Positions 7,893-16,107 of a stretch of DNA of 64,000 bases are shown one piece after another (position 1 is the stretch's first letter; every line of letters starts with the position of its first letter). Source of the stretch: Chloroflexota bacterium (GTDB lineage: Bacteria; Chloroflexota; Anaerolineae; Aggregatilineales; Phototrophicaceae); contig JAPPFH010000102.1 in assembly GCA_028875185.1 (NCBI GenBank), positions 1 to 64,000 on the forward strand, in the 5' to 3' direction. The notes under the pieces are model-generated. The model was given only the letters and a program-made list of their open reading frames with translations, ran no database searches and was not told where the DNA came from. The position numbers and the translations under genes were made by a program.

Positions 7893-8999
7893 ATGATGGA
7901 ATTGCTGGAGAATCTGCGTGATCTTGCGGCCCAAGTCGAGCAGAGACTTCCCGCCGCCAAACGGAGCGAAGCGAATACCAGTCAATTTCTGATACTACCT
8001 TTCATTGAAGCGCTCGGCTACAGCGTCCACAACCCAAACGATGTCGAGCCTGAGTTCACCGCGGATCTCTTTGCCAGCAGCACAAGAGTCGATTACGCGC
8101 TTAAGAAAGCTGGCCAGCCGATAGTGTTGATCGAAGTGAAACGCGCCAGCGTCAATCTCGAGCGGCGCCACACAAAACAGCTGCACTATTACTTCAGTTC
8201 AAAACTCGACGCTAGGTTCGGCATCGTTACCAATGGATTGGAGTATCGATTTTACTCAGATCTGGATCGGCCAAATGTTATGGATGACGAGCCGTTTCTG
8301 ACCCTAGACATGCATAACCTAGACGAAAGCCTGATTGCTGAACTAAAGCAGTTCACGAAGTCCGGCTTTGACCGAGACAGAGCGGTTCAGTCGGCGCAGG
8401 TTGCCAAAGACCGTCAAATCATACGCCGGGTATTGAAGTCGGAGTTTGATCCTCTGTCCCCGAAAGCTGTCGAGTACATTCTTAACGTCTTTCTGCCGGC
8501 TGATACGAACGAATCTCGACGTTCAGCTTTGACTCAACTGATCAGACAAGAGTGGCAATCTATGTTGGGATCGCCCCGTGAACCGGTAGTCCCGCCTCCA
8601 GTCGACCAGATTGAGCCAGCAGAGTCCCCGATTCCGACGCAACCTGATTTCAAGCCTTTTCTTGAGAAAACGAAATTTCTTGAGAATTACCCGCTTGACG
8701 GAAGCGTAAAGGTACCGGTATTTGCAGATTTCAAGGGACATAGATTCGAAGCAAAATTGTCTCTATCTGGCAAACTCCATAGCGCGGGAGCCATAATCCG
8801 ATACGACGAAGAATGGTTGACCCCGCTCGAAGCGGGCAAGAGGACACGAATGACAATTGATCCAAACGCTACCTATTACGTCAACGGCATGACGTACTGG
8901 CAATTGCGTGATCCTTCATCAGGAGAATCGCGCCCCATCAATGATTTGCGATATGACGAAGAGCTTTTGCGCCGAGTACTCAGCAACTCCAAAATGTAG
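7893..8999 (+). CDS. PD-(D/E)XK nuclease, HsdR N-terminal-like, second tandem paralogue
   Basis: 368 residues, a paralogue of the upstream nuclease, perhaps 35-40% identical by eye over the N-terminal 170 residues. The catalytic set is conserved: 'TRVDYALK' (D67) and 'PIVLIEVKRAS' (E81, K83), then 'QLHYYF' and 'GIVTNGLEYRFY'. The C-terminal region ('VPVFADFKGHRFEAKLSL', 'YYVNGMTYWQL', 'INDLR') again fits a RAMA-like pattern and is preceded by a Pro-rich linker. It starts at ATG 7893 (ATGATG; GAAAGG upstream) and ends one base before the rluD-tail repeat. The proteins are far more diverged than the flanking repeats, so the second gene probably arrived separately and was not created by a recent tandem duplication. 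Confidence 0.8.
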   Translation: MMELLENLRDLAAQVEQRLPAAKRSEANTSQFLILPFIEALGYSVHNPNDVEPEFTADLFASSTRVDYALKKAGQPIVLIEVKRASVNLERRHTKQLHYYFSSKLDARFGIVTNGLEYRFYSDLDRPNVMDDEPFLTLDMHNLDESLIAELKQFTKSGFDRDRAVQSAQVAKDRQIIRRVLKSEFDPLSPKAVEYILNVFLPADTNESRRSALTQLIRQEWQSMLGSPREPVVPPPVDQIEPAESPIPTQPDFKPFLEKTKFLENYPLDGSVKVPVFADFKGHRFEAKLSLSGKLHSAGAIIRYDEEWLTPLEAGKRTRMTIDPNATYYVNGMTYWQLRDPSSGESRPINDLRYDEELLRRVLSNSKM

Positions 9000-9033
9000 T
9001 CTCCGCGCCCTCCGCGCCACTGTGGCGCACACC

Positions 9034-9957
9034 CTACCGCAGCTTCCCCATCACATCCGCCAAGCCCACCGGCAGCTCGCTCACGAAACGCAGCCGCTCC
9101 CCGCTCACCGGATGTTCAAACGCCAACTCATACGCATGCAGGAACTGCCGCTTCATTCTCACCCGCTGCTTCCTGTACCCATAGACGGCATCGCCCACCA
9201 CTGGGCAGCCGATGAAAGCCATGTGCACGCGAATCTGATGCGTTCGCCCGGTCAGCAGGCGCAGCCGCACCAGCGCGCGGTCGCCCTGGAAGTCGTCATC
9301 CAGCAGCTCGAATTCGGTCTGCGCCGACCTTCCATCGCGCCGCACCGCCATGCGTTTGCGCTGCCGCGGATCGCGGGCGATGGGCGCGTCAACGATGCCG
9401 CGATTTGACGCCGGTCGCTTCTCCAGCAGCGCCAAGTAAACCTTGTCCACCGACCGCGCCTGAAACTGCGCCATCAGCGCTAGCAGCGTCGCCTTGTCGC
9501 GCGCCGCTACGATTAGCCCGCTCGTGCCGCGATCCAGCCGGTGGACGATGCCCAGCCGTTCGCCCGCCTCCGGGTCGTCCATCATATCCGCCAGCTCCGG
9601 GTAGCGCGCCAGCAGGGCATTGACCAACGTGCCACTCTCGTTGCCCGCGCCCGGATGCGCGATCATGCCAGCCGGCTTGTCGATGACCGCCACGTGCTCG
9701 TCTTCGTAGATAATTTCCAGCGGAATGTCTTCCGGCTCGACCGATGCCTCTTCACGCGGCGGGACGCGAACCACAATTTGCTCGCCGCCTTTGAGTTTGT
9801 AGCCGGTCTTCCGCGCCGCGCCATCGACCAGTACACAGCCGGCGCGGATCAGCCCCTGCACTTGCGCGCGCGAGAAGCCTGGCAGGTGCGCCAGCAGGAA
9901 TTTGTCGAGGCGCTCGTTTGGCGCGTCGGCGACGAAGGTTAGTCGATTTTCTGGCAT
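9034..9957 (-). CDS. rluD: RluD-family 23S rRNA pseudouridine synthase
   Basis: 307 residues with an N-terminal S4 RNA-binding domain ('ERLDKFLLAHLPGFSRAQVQ', about 15-35) and the RluA/C/D catalytic motif 'HRLDRGTSGL' with the nucleophile D142. The family isomerises uridines in 23S rRNA helix 69 or related sites. The C-terminal 'LTGRTHQIRVH' and 'DAVYGY' motifs are also present. The end of the gene is the source of the repeat at 7745-7814. Upstream on the same strand it overlaps the broken HNH gene by 19 bases, so it may be transcribed from the HNH promoter as well as its own. Confidence 0.93.
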   Translation of the reverse strand: MPENRLTFVADAPNERLDKFLLAHLPGFSRAQVQGLIRAGCVLVDGAARKTGYKLKGGEQIVVRVPPREEASVEPEDIPLEIIYEDEHVAVIDKPAGMIAHPGAGNESGTLVNALLARYPELADMMDDPEAGERLGIVHRLDRGTSGLIVAARDKATLLALMAQFQARSVDKVYLALLEKRPASNRGIVDAPIARDPRQRKRMAVRRDGRSAQTEFELLDDDFQGDRALVRLRLLTGRTHQIRVHMAFIGCPVVGDAVYGYRKQRVRMKRQFLHAYELAFEHPVSGERLRFVSELPVGLADVMGKLR

Positions 9958-10357
9958 GGATAGTTGCCGAGCAGGTATTCCCGAATACGTTGCCGAATGC
10001 GAGAAGCGGCATTCATTCGCAGAACGAATACTGTTGTCCGCCCTTCGGGAGTGAGACCAGTAATGGACGCATCCGGGTTGACGCGAAAATGCTCATCCCA
10101 GCTATCCAATCGCGGATGATACAGCCTAGTCAGTTCGTCGGTTTGCGGGTCATATCCAGCAACATTCGCTCCTTTATAGCTGTTGCACTCCAGGCAAGCC
10201 AGGCAAAGATTGTCGTCTGTATCTTCACCGCCATGGCTAATGGCGATGATATGGTCAATATGAAAGTCGGCGGACTGTTCGCCTACTCCGGACAATATTC
10301 ACAGCACCCCAACGCTTGCGAACGAATTGCGCGACGTTGCCGCGCTGAAATTGTCAA
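9939..10357 (-). pseudogene. HNH endonuclease, second copy, frameshifted
   Basis: The gene begins at TTG 10357 in a TTGA overlap with the stop of the upstream small gene. It reads 'ISARQRRAIRSQALGCCEYC' and then meets TAG; from about 10290 another frame continues with 'GEQSADFHIDHIIAISHGG' and 'LACLECNSYKG' to 9939. The two parts together make one HNH domain of the same type as the gene at 4258, with CEYC in the first frame and the IDH and CxxCN parts in the second. One base is missing near 10285-10292. Initiation at TTG 10295 would give a form lacking the first zinc ligands. Gene order and the downstream 'LYHPRLDSWDEHF' motif show homology to the first pair. Confidence 0.78.
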
Positions 10358-10611
10358 TCGTCGATGCCCTTCAATCGAAGACGAGTCTTTACTTTCAGTA
10401 ACGCCAACATCCTGTTGGCTCGGATAAAGTCCTCCAATTCACGCTCTTCATAAAACGTCAGTTCGCCTTCGCCGTTTCTATCCAGCAAATCGTGCACTCT
10501 GTCTTGCAAATCATCGGAAAACCGATATGCGAGCAATTCCTCGTCGGACGGGTCAGAAGCCAAAAACTCGGCAACAACATCAAGTACGTTCAGTGCAGGC
10601 GTCTCTATCAT
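10354..10611 (-). CDS. Small acidic partner of HNH gene, second copy
   Basis: 85 residues from ATG 10611 (GGAG upstream). A longer frame from TTG 10638 would begin inside a TATAAT box (plus 10638-10643), so the shorter start is preferred. The protein is acidic with a charged helix 'EERELEDFIRANRMLALLKV' shared in pattern with the 134-residue protein at 4681; the N-terminal ribbon-helix-helix-like part is absent. Its stop overlaps the start of the HNH gene (TTGA), so the two would be tightly coupled. Not assigned to a family; a regulator or antidote for the HNH protein is a guess from the recurring pairing. Confidence 0.62.
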   Translation of the reverse strand: MIETPALNVLDVVAEFLASDPSDEELLAYRFSDDLQDRVHDLLDRNGEGELTFYEERELEDFIRANRMLALLKVKTRLRLKGIDD

Positions 10612-10637
10612 TAGGCTTGCTCCTTCACCACTGCCCA

Positions 10638-10643
10638 ATTATA
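10638..10643 (-). promoter_or_regulatory. -10 box of the second small-protein/HNH pair
   Basis: A perfect TATAAT on the minus strand, about 27 bases upstream of ATG 10611. The -35 region 17 bp further up is weak. It places the transcript start downstream of the alternative TTG start and so supports the ATG. Confidence 0.5.
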
Positions 10644-10676
10644 CCGCGTATCCCAGCGCGATTCATCCAGGGACAA

Positions 10677-10829
10677 CTACACCGTCCCCAGCGCCGAACT
10701 CAAAAGCGCGGCGACAGCCCCAGCGACCACAATCGCCAGCAGCAAGATCAGCCCCATGCGGATCAGCTGGCGCAGTGCCTGCCGCTCCGCCGGCGTCCAA
10801 TCCGTCTCGCGTTTGCGCTCGTCCGTCAT
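10677..10829 (-). CDS. Small single-span membrane protein
   Basis: 50 residues from ATG 10829; an in-frame ATG at 10841 would add four. A charged N-terminus ('MTDERKRETDWTPAERQAL') precedes one hydrophobic segment (about 25-46, 'MGLILLLAIVVAGAVAALL'). It sits alone in the 380-bp space between the HNH pair and galE. No family was recognised. Codon use matches the rest of the window, and the sharp split between a hydrophilic head and a hydrophobic tail argues for a real gene. No strong ribosome site is visible, so confidence is moderate. Confidence 0.5.
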   Translation of the reverse strand: MTDERKRETDWTPAERQALRQLIRMGLILLLAIVVAGAVAALLSSALGTV

Positions 10830-10992
10830 TTCATCGCCCATTTGTCAACATTGATTGACCGCGCCAGCAACAGCAGGCCCGCCTGGCATCATTATATACG
10901 CTTGATTGCCAGCTTAGACGCGCCAGCGGGCAACGCTTTTTCGACCGCCGACAATTTAAGTTATACTGTGCAATTGGGCAGGGAGAATACAG

Positions 10993-11979
10993 ATGAAAGT
11001 CTTGGTGACCGGCGGCGCCGGTTATATCGGCAGTCACGTTGTGCAAATGCTGACCGAGCGCGATTATCAAGTGGTGGTTTTCGACAATCTGATCAAGGGC
11101 AATCGCGCCGCCGTGCATCCCGACGCGAGCTTGATCGTCGGCGATTTGCATGACCGCGCGGCGCTGGCGCGGCTTTTCAAAGCCCATCAGTTCGACGGCA
11201 TCATGCACTTCGCCTCGCAGATCCTGGTCGCCGAGAGCATGCGGCAACCCTTTGACTACTTGCGCGATAATTTGTATACATTTATCAATCTCCTCGAATG
11301 CGCCAGCCAGCACAGTATCAAGCGCTTCATCTTGTCCTCCACCGCCAATCTTTACGACCAGCCCGAGCGCGTCCCCATCGACGAAGGCGAGGCGCTTACC
11401 CCGGGCAGCATTTACGGCGAAACCAAGTATGTGGCCGAGCGGCTGCTCGCCTGGATGGACCGGCTATACGGCATCAAGTATTGCTGCCTGCGCTATTTCA
11501 ATGCCTGCGGCGCCCATCCGGATGGCCATATCGGCGAAGCGCATGATCCAGAGTCCCACCTCATCCCGCTCGTTCTGCAGGTTGCATTGGGGCAGCGCGA
11601 GGCGATCGAGATTTACGGCGCCGATTACGATACGCCCGATGGCACCTGCATCCGCGATTATGTGCACGTGCTCGATTTGGCGCGCGCCCACATACTGGCG
11701 CTGGAAGCGCTGGCGGATGGCGAAAGCCGCGTCTACAACCTCGGCAGCGGCAGCGGCTACTCCGTCCGCGAGGTGATAGAAGCCGCGCGCAAAGTCACCG
11801 GGCGCCCCATCTCCGCCATCGTAGCGCCCCGCCGCCCGGGCGACCTGCCCATCCTGGTCGCCGATAGCGAGAAGATCGGGCGCGAGCTGGGCTGGGAGAC
11901 CGATTTTAACAACCTCGAGACCATCATCGACACCGCCTGGAATTGGCACCGGCGTCATCCAAGAGGATTCGAATCCTGA
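10993..11979 (+). CDS. galE: UDP-glucose 4-epimerase
   Basis: 328 residues. N-terminal Rossmann motif GGAGYIGSH (7-15) binds NAD; the catalytic S/T-Y-K set is visible (S116-T117 region, 'YGETK' with Y141 and K145). '[17 protein letters not shown]' and '[14 protein letters not shown]' are typical of GalE proper. It interconverts UDP-glucose and UDP-galactose for sugar use and glycan synthesis. The ATG at 10993 has AGGGAG upstream. It stands as a single gene, with the next gene 55 bp downstream on the same strand. Confidence 0.93.
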   Translation: MKVLVTGGAGYIGSHVVQMLTERDYQVVVFDNLIKGNRAAVHPDASLIVGDLHDRAALARLFKAHQFDGIMHFASQILVAESMRQPFDYLRDNLYTFINLLECASQHSIKRFILSSTANLYDQPERVPIDEGEALTPGSIYGETKYVAERLLAWMDRLYGIKYCCLRYFNACGAHPDGHIGEAHDPESHLIPLVLQVALGQREAIEIYGADYDTPDGTCIRDYVHVLDLARAHILALEALADGESRVYNLGSGSGYSVREVIEAARKVTGRPISAIVAPRRPGDLPILVADSEKIGRELGWETDFNNLETIIDTAWNWHRRHPRGFES

Positions 11980-12034
11980 AGTGGTGAAATAGCGGACTGG
12001 CGCTGTATCAGCTTCTGTTCAGGGAGGTGCTGAT

Positions 12035-12931
12035 ATGACCCGCTTGGCAGTCTTGGCTGATATTCACGGTAACCTGCCGGCGCTGGAAGCCGTTATTGAA
12101 GACATGGCGCAATTCGCGGTTGATCACGTTGTCGTCGCCGGCGACAGCATCAATGTCGGCCCCTTTTCGCGAGAGGTGCTTGAAGTCATCAGCGCGCGCA
12201 ACTGGGCGGTCATCCGCGGCAACAACGGATATTACGTCACCGAGTACCAGACACCGCGCATGCCGGCGCATTGGTCCGCTTTTACTTTGCCCCCCTGGCT
12301 CAAGGAACAGCTGGGCGCCGAGTGGATCAACGTCATCGCCTGCCAGCCAGACACGCTCTCGCTGCGCTTCCCGGACGCTGCGCCCCTGCGCGTTTTCCAC
12401 GGTCTGCCCAATAACCCCTGGGTCGCCATAACGCCGCTTTCATCTTCGAGCGACATCAAGGCTTGGCTCCAGGATACTTCCGAAGAAACCGTCATCTGCG
12501 CCCACAGTCATATCCCATTAGAGCGGCAAATCGAGCGCTGGCATGTCTTCAATCCGGGCTCGGTCGGCATCCCGCTCGATGGCTTGCCGCGCGCCAGTTA
12601 CATGATAATTGACGGCGACCATACTGGCTGGACCCTCGCCGCCCATCGCCGCGTCTCATTTGAACACAAGCCCATTTACGACGCCTTTGACAAACAGCGC
12701 TTTGTCCAGCGCTGCGGCGTCGCCGCGATGCTGCTGGCGCAAGAGTTTCAGACCGCCCGCTTGTGGCTCTGGCCCTTCTTGCAATGGAAGCAGCGCCATC
12801 ACCCTGGTCAAGCGGAGTCCGTCGAATTATTCGATCAATTCATGCGCTTGGACGACATAAGCTCCTACCGGCCAGCTGAATACCGTGATTTGACGCCGGA
12901 TCTCTTTCGCGACTCGATCGTCATCACGTGA
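12035..12931 (+). CDS. Calcineurin-like metallophosphoesterase
   Basis: 298 residues. Metal-binding motifs of the YfcE/MJ0936-type phosphodiesterases are in order: DxHGN (D9, H11, N13), GD (37), 'RGNNG' (near 64), 'CAHSH' and 'NPGSVG' in the second half. It should hydrolyse phosphoesters in the cytosol with two metals; the physiological substrate is unknown. GGGAGGTG precedes the ATG. The C-terminal 70 residues, helical and Trp-rich, extend beyond the catalytic domain. Confidence 0.88.
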   Translation: MTRLAVLADIHGNLPALEAVIEDMAQFAVDHVVVAGDSINVGPFSREVLEVISARNWAVIRGNNGYYVTEYQTPRMPAHWSAFTLPPWLKEQLGAEWINVIACQPDTLSLRFPDAAPLRVFHGLPNNPWVAITPLSSSSDIKAWLQDTSEETVICAHSHIPLERQIERWHVFNPGSVGIPLDGLPRASYMIIDGDHTGWTLAAHRRVSFEHKPIYDAFDKQRFVQRCGVAAMLLAQEFQTARLWLWPFLQWKQRHHPGQAESVELFDQFMRLDDISSYRPAEYRDLTPDLFRDSIVIT

Positions 12932-13015
12932 TAAAATATCTCATAGGGAGACATTCCAAGCATTAAATGCAAATGACTGTGGTCGGAAAGAACTCTTCAA
13001 CATAATTGAATTGTC

Positions 13016-13049
13016 GTAGGGGCGAGTTGGTGGCTTGCCCACTCGTACC
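13016..13049. repeat. GTAGGGGCG palindromic repeat
   Basis: GTAGGGGCGAGTTGG...CTTGCCCACTCGTACC forms an imperfect hairpin in the 190-bp gap after the phosphoesterase. It belongs to the dispersed family found at about ten other places here. No other feature is seen in the gap. Confidence 0.7.
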
Positions 13050-13120
13050 ATTTTCATTCAGCTTATCGTTCCGCGCCTAACTTGGATTTAAACTATAGGT
13101 TCCGCCGCGAGGAATAACCC

Positions 13121-13393
13121 ATGTGCCGCAATATCCGCACACTATTCAATTACGACCCGCCCAGTACAAGCGCCGACATCGAAGCGGCAGCGCTGCAATA
13201 TGTGCGCAAGGTCAGCGGTTACCGATTCCCTTCAGCCGCCAACGAAGGCGCTTTCCAGCAAGCCGTCGCCGATATCGCCAACGCGACCGCGAGCCTGCTC
13301 GCTTCGTTGGAAACCAGCGCCCCGCCACGCGATCGGGGGGCTGAAATTGCCAAGGCGCGCGCCCGCAACGCCAAGCGCTTCGGGGCGGCATAA
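13121..13393 (+). CDS. DUF2277 family protein
   Basis: 90 residues beginning 'MCRNIRTLFNYDPP', the hallmark start of DUF2277 proteins, with the family's 'YVRKVSGYRFPS' and 'FQQAVADIANAT' segments and a basic C-terminus ('EIAKARARNAKRFG'). Function is unknown; these short proteins are common in Actinobacteria and Chloroflexota. The ATG follows a purine-rich stretch (CGCGAGGAATAACCC). It is likely monocistronic or weakly linked to the downstream oxidoreductase, 70 bp away. Confidence 0.85.
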   Translation: MCRNIRTLFNYDPPSTSADIEAAALQYVRKVSGYRFPSAANEGAFQQAVADIANATASLLASLETSAPPRDRGAEIAKARARNAKRFGAA

Positions 13394-13462
13394 GCCGTTT
13401 ACAGGTCCCCGCCCTTGCGCTAGACTACGCAGCGTAGCGGCAAGGCTTGGCGGAAAACACTT

Positions 13463-14500
13463 ATGGCACTCAGCGGCGTGTCCATGCGCGCTATCATCAT
13501 GGAGAATATCGGCAAGCCGCGCGTACTCAAAGTGTCGAGGATCCGCACCCCAAAAGCCGGACTAGGCCAAGTCCTGGTCAAAGTCCACGCGACATCCGTC
13601 AACCCCAGCGACTTATATCTGCGCAGCGGCCGCCTGATCATCCGCAAGCCAATGCCGCATATCCTCGGCGCCGACCTGGCGGGTGAAATCGAGGCGGTCG
13701 CGGACGATGTCCAAGGCTGGCGGGTCGGCGAGCGCGTCCTCGCCTGCGCCGAGGCTTTAGGGCGCGAAATCAACGGAGGCTACGCTGAGTATTGCGCGCT
13801 GCCAGCCGAACACTTGATCCCGCTGCCGGACGCGCTCGATTACCAATCGGCAGTGGCGGCCGGCGCCAGCTTCGCCGATGCCTACCTCGCGCTGGTGACC
13901 AATGGCAAAATCAAGAAGGCGGACATGGTGGTTGTCCGCGGGGCAGCCAGCGCAGTCGGTTCGTCCGCCGTACAGATCGCCAGCGCGCGCGGCGCCAAGG
14001 TCATCGCCATCAGCAAAGGCAATTTCGCCGGCAGTCTGCATGAAACCGGCGCGGATATCGTGCTTGAAGACGCCGGCGACGATCTCGCGCGTCAGGTCAA
14101 GGTGGCGACCGATGAACGCGGCGCCAGCCTCATCGTCCATTGCAGCGACGAACTTAACTTGGCGGAATCAATGGCTATGCTCGCTCATGGCGGCCGGCTT
14201 GTCATTGCCAGCGTCTTGCGCAAATCGAAAACCCGCCTTGAGGCAATGGAACTCTACCTGAAGAACCTCACCATCCTCGGCTCTACCGGCTCAATCAGAC
14301 CCAAAGACTGCCAGACCCTGCTCGCGAATCTGGCAAAAGGGATGTACAAGCCGCTCATCGACCAGGTCCTGCCTTTGAGCCAGGCGCGCAAAGCGCACAG
14401 CAAAATGGAAAAAGAGCCCGGCTTCGGCAAGATAGTTCTCGTGCCGGATTCGATCCTCGAGGCGGCGGAAAAACCGGACAACTGGATCCCGATTGAATAG
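13463..14500 (+). CDS. Medium-chain dehydrogenase/reductase, quinone-oxidoreductase type
   Basis: 345 residues from ATG 13463; the homologous region begins at the second ATG (13484, 'MRAIIMENIGKPRVLKV'), which could be the true start. GroES-like N-terminus with 'HATSVNPSDLYLRSG' and 'HILGADLAGEIEAV', then an NAD(P)-binding Rossmann part ('VVRGAASAVGSSAVQIASARG'). The cysteine cluster for structural zinc and the Cys/His catalytic zinc set are not seen, which favours an NADPH:quinone reductase-like enzyme over a zinc alcohol dehydrogenase. Substrate is unknown. Confidence 0.85.
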   Translation: MALSGVSMRAIIMENIGKPRVLKVSRIRTPKAGLGQVLVKVHATSVNPSDLYLRSGRLIIRKPMPHILGADLAGEIEAVADDVQGWRVGERVLACAEALGREINGGYAEYCALPAEHLIPLPDALDYQSAVAAGASFADAYLALVTNGKIKKADMVVVRGAASAVGSSAVQIASARGAKVIAISKGNFAGSLHETGADIVLEDAGDDLARQVKVATDERGASLIVHCSDELNLAESMAMLAHGGRLVIASVLRKSKTRLEAMELYLKNLTILGSTGSIRPKDCQTLLANLAKGMYKPLIDQVLPLSQARKAHSKMEKEPGFGKIVLVPDSILEAAEKPDNWIPIE

Positions 14501-14907
14501 GTACATTTCCGAAGCTAACGCTTCAGTTTTCTTCTCCGCAGAAAGCACAGAACCTGTTTCACGGCAGCGATGAGCTTGATTTCTGTCTGGAAGTTATTCG
14601 CAAAACAAGCGAACGGTTGTAAGGGCGCGCGCAGGTTAGTGTCTACGCTACCCGGCGGCTCGCCCACCCGTGCGATAGATTTCCAATTATTTTCGCATGA
14701 CTAACTTGCTTCTACTGAGGGCGCTGAAAATAAGATCAATACCGCGAAATGCGTCCTCAAGCGTTTGGCTATTGGTCTGTAACCCTCGGCGGAATCTCGT
14801 ATTGGCGCTTTTGATCGGCCGCCAACTTCCGCTAAATGATTTTTCCTCTGTGATCTCTGTGTTGCCTCCCTTCCTCTGTGGTGAAAAGAGTTGAAACGAC
14901 TTGCGCC
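14501..14907. other. Repeat-bearing intergenic region
   Basis: About 400 bp with no supported gene. At 14619-14673 there is a GTAAGGGCG...CTCGCCCACC palindrome whose loop carries GTGTCTACGCTACC (the nested core discussed in findings). At 14836-14883 there is a run of 'CTCTGTG'-like words ('TCCTCTGTGATCTCTGTG'), a type of dispersed repeat that also resembles 59213-59233 and the words at 7711 and 9001. Confidence 0.6.
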
Positions 14908-15924
14908 TTACTCAAGCCCCGGATAATCAAGCAGCAGCGCGTCCAGCGCCAGTCTGATATTGGCATTCGTCGAAAGCGCCTCAATCATCCGCCGGGTCGC
15001 CGCCAGCGCATCGTACGCGCGCGCAGGCGCTATGCCCATTGCCAAAGCCTGAATCTCGTCGGCGCGGTCGCTATTGCAGGGTTTGACCGGGCAACCGTGG
15101 CTTCGCAGCAGCACATCGCGCCAATAGGTTAGCCAGATCTCGAGGATCGCGCGCGCCGCGGCTTTGTCGTTTCCCACACGCTGGCTCAATTGCTCGGCCG
15201 CTTTGATCCGCCAAAGGCGACCGCCGTCCACAATTCCGCGCAAGGTATCGAGCATCTCGCGCCGGAATGCCATGGGCTCGTCATCCTGGATCGCATTAAA
15301 CGCCCAGCCGATTCGTCCGCCGCTCAGCTGGGCGATCAGCTCGGCGCGTTCTGCCTCGCAGCCCCGCTCGACCAGCGCGTTCTTGACCAGCTCCATCGGC
15401 GCCGGACGCAGTGGGATCGCCTGCGCGCGACTGCGAATCGTCGGCAAAACGCGCTCGGCCGAATTCGCCAAGACGATCAGGATAGCGCGCGCCGCCGGTT
15501 CCTCCAGCGTTTTCAACAGCGCGTCCTGCGCCAATGGCGCGACCAGATCAAAGTCCTCTAATATGGCGATCCGGTAACGCGCCGAGTACGGCTTCAAAGC
15601 CAGCAAGCGCGTAACATCGCGGATCGCGTCGATTTTCAGCGGCGCGCCATCGTCGCCCGTCGCCACGATGAGATCAGGATCGCCACTGTGGCCGATGTCG
15701 CGGCAGGCGCGACACTTGCCACAGGGCCGCCCGCAGACTTGGTCAGCTTCGCAATTCAGCGCCCGGGCGAATGCCAGCGCCAAAGCGCGCTTGCCCAGCG
15801 ACGGCGCCCCCGTAAACAGATAGGCATGGCGCTGCCGTCCATTTAGCAGGCTGCGCCGCAGCAGTCCTACCGCCCATTCATGTCCGATGACACCCCAGGG
15901 CGCCGCCTCATTCTCGCCATTCAT
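14908..15924 (-). CDS. holB: DNA polymerase III delta-prime subunit
   Basis: 338 residues from ATG 15924; the open frame extends further upstream but the extra part has no homology character. AAA+ clamp-loader features: Walker A 'GAPSLGKR' (39-46), a zinc-binding set (C64, C68, C71, C74), 'ILEDFDLVAPLAQDALLKTL' (delta-prime sensor region) and 'LPTIRSRAQ', a variant of the SRC motif with Ala in place of Cys. It loads the sliding clamp with delta and DnaX. It is followed by repeats rather than by tmk or other usual partners. Confidence 0.9.
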   Translation of the reverse strand: MNGENEAAPWGVIGHEWAVGLLRRSLLNGRQRHAYLFTGAPSLGKRALALAFARALNCEADQVCGRPCGKCRACRDIGHSGDPDLIVATGDDGAPLKIDAIRDVTRLLALKPYSARYRIAILEDFDLVAPLAQDALLKTLEEPAARAILIVLANSAERVLPTIRSRAQAIPLRPAPMELVKNALVERGCEAERAELIAQLSGGRIGWAFNAIQDDEPMAFRREMLDTLRGIVDGGRLWRIKAAEQLSQRVGNDKAAARAILEIWLTYWRDVLLRSHGCPVKPCNSDRADEIQALAMGIAPARAYDALAATRRMIEALSTNANIRLALDALLLDYPGLE

Positions 15925-16107
15925 ACGCGTATTATACTGCGCCAAGCACGGCAAATGAAAGCGCGCGCCACAGCAGGCCCTAAGGGTAAAACCTCCATAA
16001 TATATCAGCCTCGCGCATACCGATTGCCCTATAAATCTTGCCACCGACTGGCTAGAATGACGGTAGTATAGATAGTGAAATGACCTTGCCCAGCAAAGGA
16101 CAACTCC

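Noticed and set aside
7711-9099. Recent tandem duplication of nuclease plus rluD tail
   Set aside because: Flanking repeats are about 95% alike while the nucleases are strongly diverged, so a single recent duplication does not fit.
11955-11978. tRNA T-arm-like 'GATTCGAATCC' at the end of galE
   Set aside because: It codes for the last residues of GalE, and no acceptor or anticodon arms surround it.
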